Positions 6,111 to 7,900 of a stretch of DNA of 7,900 bases are shown here, in pieces. The stretch spans positions 1 through 7,900 of the forward strand of contig JAEVZQ010000145.1 in assembly GCA_023392135.1 (NCBI GenBank). The letters are read 5' to 3'. The stretch is from Pseudomonadota bacterium. GTDB lineage: Bacteria > Pseudomonadota > Alphaproteobacteria > Rhizobiales > Hyphomicrobiaceae. Each line of letters opens with the position of its first letter. Position 1 is the stretch's first letter. The notes beneath the pieces are model-generated. The model had not been told where the DNA came from and searched no databases. It worked only from the letters and a program-made list of their open reading frames with translations. The position numbers and the translations under genes were made by a program.

Positions 6111-7192
6111 GGGCGACAGAAAAACTGCACGACATCGGCCAGAGCCTTTGGCTGGACACGATCACACGCGGCATGCTGCGCAGCGGGACACTTCGGCGCT
6201 ATATCGACGAGCTCTCGGTCACAGGCCTGACATCCAATCCGACGATTTTCGATCATGCGATCAGGAACAGTACGGATTACGACGAGAGCATCCGCCGAAA
6301 ACTCGCGGAGGGGAAATCCCGAGAGCGGCTGTTCTATGAATTGGCGCTCGACGACCTGACCGAGGCGGCCGACCTGTTCCACCCGATCCACGACCGCACG
6401 CTCGGGGTCGACGGATGGGTTTCACTCGAGGTCTCCCCCTTGCTTGCCTACGACACGACAAACAGTATCGCCGTCGCGAAGGAGCTTTACGCGCGGGCTG
6501 GCCGCACCAATCTTCTGATCAAGATTCCCGGGACGAAGGAAGGTCTGCCGGCGATCGAGGAGGCGATCTTTGCAGGCGTACCCACCAATGTGACTCTGCT
6601 GTTCTCCCGGGAGCAGTACATTGCCGCCGCCGACGCCTACATGCGCGGAATAGAGCGGCGGATCGAGGCGGGCCTTTCGCCATACGTATGTTCTGTCGCC
6701 TCGCTCTTTGTCAGCCGTTGGGATGTCGCTGTCGCCGAAAAGATCCCGGAGATACTGAAGAACCAGCTCGGAATCGCTATCGCCAAGCGCACATACAAAG
6801 CCTACACGTCGCTGCTCGCTTCACCCCGCTGGCAACGTGCCTTCAATGCCGGTGCGCGACCACAGCGGCTGCTTTGGGCGAGCACCGGCACCAAGGATCC
6901 CGCGGCGTCCGATGTTCTTTATGTGAATGCTCTCGCAGCTCCTCTCACGATCGACACGATGCCCGAGAAAACGCTCGAGGCTCTGGCTGATCATGGGGCG
7001 GTGGGAGCCCTCCTGCCGCCAGACGGCGGCGATTGCGAAGACATCCTGGCCCGGTCCATCAATGCCGGCATTGACATCGATGCGCTTGCGCTCCGCTTGC
7101 AGGACGAAGGCGCGCAGTCGTTCGTCAAATCCTGGAGAGATCTCATGCATGTCATTGATGGCAAGTGCGCTGCCCTCAAGATGGCCAGCTAA
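6107..7192 (+). CDS. tal: Transaldolase (long actinobacterial/rhizobial type)
   Basis: This 361-residue transaldolase transfers a dihydroxyacetone unit between sedoheptulose-7-P and glyceraldehyde-3-P to give erythrose-4-P and fructose-6-P. Landmarks are [10 protein letters not shown] (12-21, Asp17), the signature [12 protein letters not shown] (37-48), VSLEV (105-109, Glu108), [16 protein letters not shown] (135-150, with Lys139 the expected Schiff-base lysine), TNVTLLFS (160-167), [12 protein letters not shown] (195-206), [12 protein letters not shown] (254-265) and [15 protein letters not shown] (283-297). The length and the WASTGTK...LYV...NTMPEKT-like tail match the roughly 370-residue mycobacterial type rather than the 317-residue TalB type. 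In some bacteria this type is fused to Pgi. Here tal ends at its own TAA (7190-7192) and pgi begins 47 bases later, so the two are adjacent but separate. It completes the non-oxidative branch together with the tkt at the head of the operon. Confidence 0.94.
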   Translation: MRATEKLHDIGQSLWLDTITRGMLRSGTLRRYIDELSVTGLTSNPTIFDHAIRNSTDYDESIRRKLAEGKSRERLFYELALDDLTEAADLFHPIHDRTLGVDGWVSLEVSPLLAYDTTNSIAVAKELYARAGRTNLLIKIPGTKEGLPAIEEAIFAGVPTNVTLLFSREQYIAAADAYMRGIERRIEAGLSPYVCSVASLFVSRWDVAVAEKIPEILKNQLGIAIAKRTYKAYTSLLASPRWQRAFNAGARPQRLLWASTGTKDPAASDVLYVNALAAPLTIDTMPEKTLEALADHGAVGALLPPDGGDCEDILARSINAGIDIDALALRLQDEGAQSFVKSWRDLMHVIDGKCAALKMAS

Positions 7193-7226
7193 TCGAACCG
7201 GGCCTGGCACTTGGATCGGCGGAGCC

Positions 7227-7235
7227 AAAGGGGAA
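7227..7235 (+). promoter_or_regulatory. Ribosome binding site for pgi
   Basis: AAAGGGGAA lies just before ATG 7240, with AGGGGA at 7229-7234 five bases from the start. It is the strongest ribosome site in the operon and sits in the only gap longer than ten bases between operon genes (7193-7239). I see no terminator or promoter in that gap, so pgi is probably co-transcribed but initiated independently. Confidence 0.65.
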
Positions 7236-7239
7236 CAGC

Positions 7240-7900
7240 ATGGCAACCACAGCCAAAGCAGACACGCATGGATCACGGGAAGCCGGCAGACGCGCGGCGT
7301 GGCAGGCGTTGCAAAAGCACCATGAAGAGGTCGCGACTCGGCACCTGCGGGATCTGTTCGGATCCGACGCGAAGCGCGCCGAGCGGATGACCGCCGAGGC
7401 CGCCGGGGTCTTTCTGGATTACTCGAAAAACCGCATCACCAGCGAGACCCTTAAGCTGCTTGTCCGACTCGCTGATGAATGCGGGCTGCGCGAACATATC
7501 GAGGCGATGTTCCGTGGCGATCGGATCAACACGACAGAAAATCGCTCCGTGCTGCACATCGCGCTGCGCGCGCCCCGAGGATCCTCCATCATCGTGGACG
7601 GCCACGACGTCGTTCCCGATGTCCATGCGGTGCTCGACAAAATGACTGCATTTTCAAATCGCATCCGAGGCGGTCAATGGCTGGGGCACACGGGAAAGCC
7701 GATCCGGAACATTGTCAACATCGGTATCGGTGGCTCGGACCTCGGACCGGTCATGGCATATGAGGCGCTGAAGTACTATAGCGATCGCGCCATGACGTTC
7801 GCATTCGTGTCGAATGTCGATGGGACCGATTTCATGGAGGCGACCAGAACTCTCGATCCGGCCGAAACGCTGTTCATCGTATCGTCGAAGACTTTCACGA
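7240..7900 (+). CDS. pgi: Glucose-6-phosphate isomerase, N-terminal part, runs off the window
   Basis: The first 220 codons are present, about 40% of a protein usually near 545-550 residues. Pgi interconverts glucose-6-phosphate and fructose-6-phosphate in the cytoplasm. Clear family blocks are DYSKNRI (60-66), [18 protein letters not shown] (93-110), [11 protein letters not shown] (160-170), FVSNVDGTD (189-197) and the phosphate-binding FIVSSKTFT (212-220) at the window edge. The start at ATG 7240 has a strong ribosome site and matches the family N-terminus apart from a short lead of about ten residues ([10 protein letters not shown]). In this operon it links fructose-6-P made by Tkt and Tal back to glucose-6-P, the substrate of Zwf, so the cluster can run as a cycle. 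No frameshift or stop is seen within the visible part. Confidence 0.95.
   Translation, partial: MATTAKADTHGSREAGRRAAWQALQKHHEEVATRHLRDLFGSDAKRAERMTAEAAGVFLDYSKNRITSETLKLLVRLADECGLREHIEAMFRGDRINTTENRSVLHIALRAPRGSSIIVDGHDVVPDVHAVLDKMTAFSNRIRGGQWLGHTGKPIRNIVNIGIGGSDLGPVMAYEALKYYSDRAMTFAFVSNVDGTDFMEATRTLDPAETLFIVSSKTFT

Noticed and set aside
6107..7900. Transaldolase-Pgi fusion protein
   Set aside because: Fusions of this type exist in other bacteria, but here tal ends with TAA at 7190-7192 and pgi has its own strong ribosome site and ATG, so they are separate genes.

Overview
The window looks like ordinary chromosomal or megaplasmid DNA from a GC-rich proteobacterium. The protein family types (a PxpBC pair, a divergent Zwf, a 361-aa transaldolase of the long actinobacterial/rhizobial type, and a Cof-type HAD phosphatase inside a sugar-phosphate operon) fit an alphaproteobacterium of the Rhizobiales best. 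That placement is inferred from remembered family features, not from a search. All supported genes are on the + strand. I see no tRNA, rRNA, CRISPR array, insertion sequence or phage gene.

Layout: positions 2-127 hold the last 41 codons of a PxpB/KipI-type 5-oxoprolinase subunit. It overlaps by ATGA with a complete PxpC/KipA-type subunit (124-1152). A good hairpin (1162-1188) lies just after that stop codon and probably marks the end of the first transcription unit. Next comes a gene-poor stretch of about 446 bases (1153-1598) that probably holds the promoter and leader of the second unit. That unit is a tightly packed carbohydrate operon: transketolase (tkt, 1599-3683), glucose-6-phosphate dehydrogenase (zwf, 3680-5266), a Cof-type HAD hydrolase (5277-6110), transaldolase (tal, 6107-7192) and glucose-6-phosphate isomerase (pgi, 7240 to beyond the window end).

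How the genes work together: Pgi converts fructose-6-P to glucose-6-P and Zwf oxidises it to 6-phosphogluconolactone, while Tkt and Tal reshuffle pentose phosphates back to fructose-6-P and glyceraldehyde-3-P. Together they cover most of a cyclic pentose phosphate pathway. 6-phosphogluconolactonase (pgl) and 6-phosphogluconate dehydrogenase (gnd) are not in the window. The HAD enzyme is the only operon member without an assigned substrate. Translation is tightly coupled: tkt/zwf and HAD/tal overlap by ATGA, and zwf and HAD are bridged by a five-codon ORF that overlaps both in the same way.

I found no evidence of an undescribed system. The points most worth a second look are the substituted NADP 2'-phosphate site of Zwf, the unassigned HAD phosphatase, the five-codon bridge, and the long structured leader of tkt.
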